Shown in pieces: positions 62,642 to 64,000 of a DNA stretch of 64,000 nt. The position numbers and the translations under genes were made by a program. The notes under the pieces are model-generated. The model saw only the letters and a list, made by a program, of their open reading frames with translations, searched no databases and was not told the origin of the DNA. The stretch spans positions 27,074 to 91,073 of the forward strand of contig JBAZZX010000007.1 in assembly GCA_041658585.1 (NCBI GenBank). Reading direction: 5' to 3'. Source of the DNA: DYFC01 sp041658585. Its GTDB lineage: Bacteria > Nitrospirota > Thermodesulfovibrionia > Thermodesulfovibrionales > SM23-35. Each line of letters opens with the position of its first letter. The first letter of the stretch is position 1.

Positions 62642-63631
62642 ATGAAGATTTATTTTGCACAGGCTGATTTTGGCGGCTGCGGGTTTTACAGGGTCATGCA
62701 GCCGGCGGCGTTTCTTAAATTTGTGATGAACCACGAGATCAAGATCGGGTTCCGGTTTCAACTCCAGGAACTCCTTGAATACGACTTTGTCGTTTTTCAG
62801 CGGCAGTACATACCCGAAGTGCTCCAATCTGTAAAGGCCCTTCAACAGCGGAATAAGAGAGCAATTTACGAAATCGACGACGATCTGTGGCACGTTCCGG
62901 CTGAAAACGAGGCCACAAAATACTGGCAGGCAGACAGAATCGCCGCTGCAGAAGAGATCATGCGGGCATGTGACGCGGTGACAACGTCAACTCAACCTCT
63001 GGCAGAACTTATCAAATCTTATAACAAGAATGTGCATGTTGTCCCTAACTACATACCGGACATGGCGCCGCTTGAGAAATTCGATTCGGTCATAAGGGTT
63101 GGCTGGTCAGGGAGCAGGTCGCACGGCGTGGATTTCAGCACCGATATCACGCGTGCACTGAAAGACATAAAGAAAAAATATAAAGAAAAAGTGGAGCTGG
63201 TATTCTGCGGCTGGATCCCTGAAGACCTTGTCGGCCAGGCAACCTTTTATGAGCCAGTGTCACCTATGCAATACCTCTATTTTCTGAACGAACTGCGGCT
63301 GCACATAGGTATCATCCCTTGTGCTGATATTAAATTCAATGAATGCAAGTCAAACCTGAAGTTCCTTGAATACTCGATTACGAAGAGTGCCTCGATTGCC
63401 TCCGCTATCTATCCATATGTAAATTCGATGACGGACGATACCGGTATTCTTATCAAAAACGGCACATATGATGAATGGTTCACAGCCGTAGACAGACTTG
63501 TTCAGGACAGGGAATTGCGGACCCGTCTCGCAGGCAATGCTTACGAATTTGTGAGGAATAATTACTTGATGATGAATAATATTGGAAAAATCGACCAAAT
63601 TTATAAACACATCGTTCAGTCAGGCAAGTGA
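62642..63631 (+). CDS. GT-B glycosyltransferase (GT4-like)
   Basis: The 329-residue protein begins MKIYFAQADFGGCGFYRVMQ and contains YEIDDDLWHVP, DAVTTSTQPLAELIKSY and NVHVVPNYIPD, plus IRVGWSGSRSHGVDFSTDIT, then CKSNLKFLEYSITKSASIAS. This is the group of glycosyltransferases often found with TPR-GT41 enzymes in flagellin-type loci. AAGGAG is ten bases before the ATG. It is the last gene in the window. Confidence 0.85.
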   Translation: MKIYFAQADFGGCGFYRVMQPAAFLKFVMNHEIKIGFRFQLQELLEYDFVVFQRQYIPEVLQSVKALQQRNKRAIYEIDDDLWHVPAENEATKYWQADRIAAAEEIMRACDAVTTSTQPLAELIKSYNKNVHVVPNYIPDMAPLEKFDSVIRVGWSGSRSHGVDFSTDITRALKDIKKKYKEKVELVFCGWIPEDLVGQATFYEPVSPMQYLYFLNELRLHIGIIPCADIKFNECKSNLKFLEYSITKSASIASAIYPYVNSMTDDTGILIKNGTYDEWFTAVDRLVQDRELRTRLAGNAYEFVRNNYLMMNNIGKIDQIYKHIVQSGK

Positions 63632-63679
63632 GGGCATGATAACTAATAGTGTCTGTGTATAAACTACGTTGTACTTATT

Positions 63680-63860
63680 TCGTCATGGTGGCCCTTCGGC
63701 AAGCTCAGGATGACATATATTGATGCCGTGGAAATGTCATGGTGAGTGCAGATGTCATGGTGAGCCTGTCGAACCATGCTATATATATATTGTAGCCCTT
63801 CGACAAGCTCAGGGTGACAAACAGCTTGTCATGGTGAGCTGGTCGAACCATGCCTTTATA
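63680..63860. repeat. GAGCTTGTCGA-type hairpins at the window end
   Basis: CCCTTCGACAAGCTCAGGGT and ATGGTGAGCTGGTCGAACCAT units. The phrase TCTGTGTATAAA occurs at about 63650 and 63890, and also near 39332. The rest, to 64000, shows no gene. Confidence 0.85.
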
Positions 63861-64000
63861 CACAGTTACTATATAGAGTCTGTGTATAAAGTCCCGGTTT
63901 TCTGATTTACAGATGCAAATCCACACCCGGTGTCTTTCATTTTTTTAAACTTTGTTGAATGTTTGTTAAAATCATACGTCGCATCAGCATTTTCAATGAT

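Noticed and set aside
63720..63905. Short ORF at the right end
   Set aside because: Made entirely of hairpin repeats.

Overview
The window reads as one contig from a Gram-negative, probably anaerobic or sediment-type bacterium. The gene mix (MoeA with an extra binding-protein-like domain, PilZ/DUF4388 and TPR proteins, large TPR-glycosyltransferases, abundant GAGCTTGTCGA hairpin repeats) resembles uncultured Nitrospirota or Desulfobacterota. This placement is a guess from gene flavour; no rRNA or marker gene is present. No tRNA, rRNA, CRISPR array, integrase or transposase gene was found.

1-17.4 kb is mostly chromosomal core. A tight minus-strand operon runs galT > glgA > PAS/GAF histidine kinase > response regulator > moeA. 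It is followed by an RNase Z-like hydrolase, fabF, rodZ, a PilZ-DUF4388-J-TPR protein, an RNase H-fold exonuclease, secreted small proteins, a PpiC/SurA-type chaperone and a pentapeptide-repeat protein.

17.4-39.3 kb is a plus-strand glycosylation island. It starts beside a dead GtrB-like glycosyltransferase tail and an orphan GspC-like protein. It holds six TPR proteins; at least five share a similar N-terminal repeat module, and they carry different catalytic ends: three GT41 (O-GlcNAc transferase/SPINDLY-like), two GT9-like and one sulfotransferase-like. GT2 and GT4 glycosyltransferases, two methyltransferases, a DUF1796 protein and an alpha/beta-hydrolase-like protein lie between them. The likely job is glycosylation of surface protein (flagellin, pilin or S-layer).

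40.9-58.4 kb is a nonulosonic (pseudaminic-type) acid locus: pseB, pseC, a CMP-sugar synthetase, a PseH-like acetyltransferase and pseI. It also has an unusual co-directional set made of an epimerase/ATP-grasp fusion, a HAD phosphatase and a methyltransferase. The locus is being reshuffled. pseG survives only as two 3' remnants, pseI has a second copy with a 647-bp deletion between 10-bp repeats, an ATP-grasp gene lacks its front half, and a GH57-like gene is broken and partly duplicated. Five toxin-antitoxin-like modules (three MNT/HEPN pairs, one VapBC, one HicAB-like) sit among these pieces.

58.4-63.6 kb holds a large glycosyltransferase-methyltransferase fusion, with a repeat inserted in frame, lying between inverted copies of a four-helix-bundle gene and its flanking repeats, and then a GT4-type glycosyltransferase.

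Repeats are a main theme. GAGCTTGTCGA-loop hairpins with covarying stems occur from 15.7 kb to the end. There are also a pair of MITE-like elements, palindromic C/G-rich elements, GGATTC-rich repeats, and heptamer repeats inside fabF.
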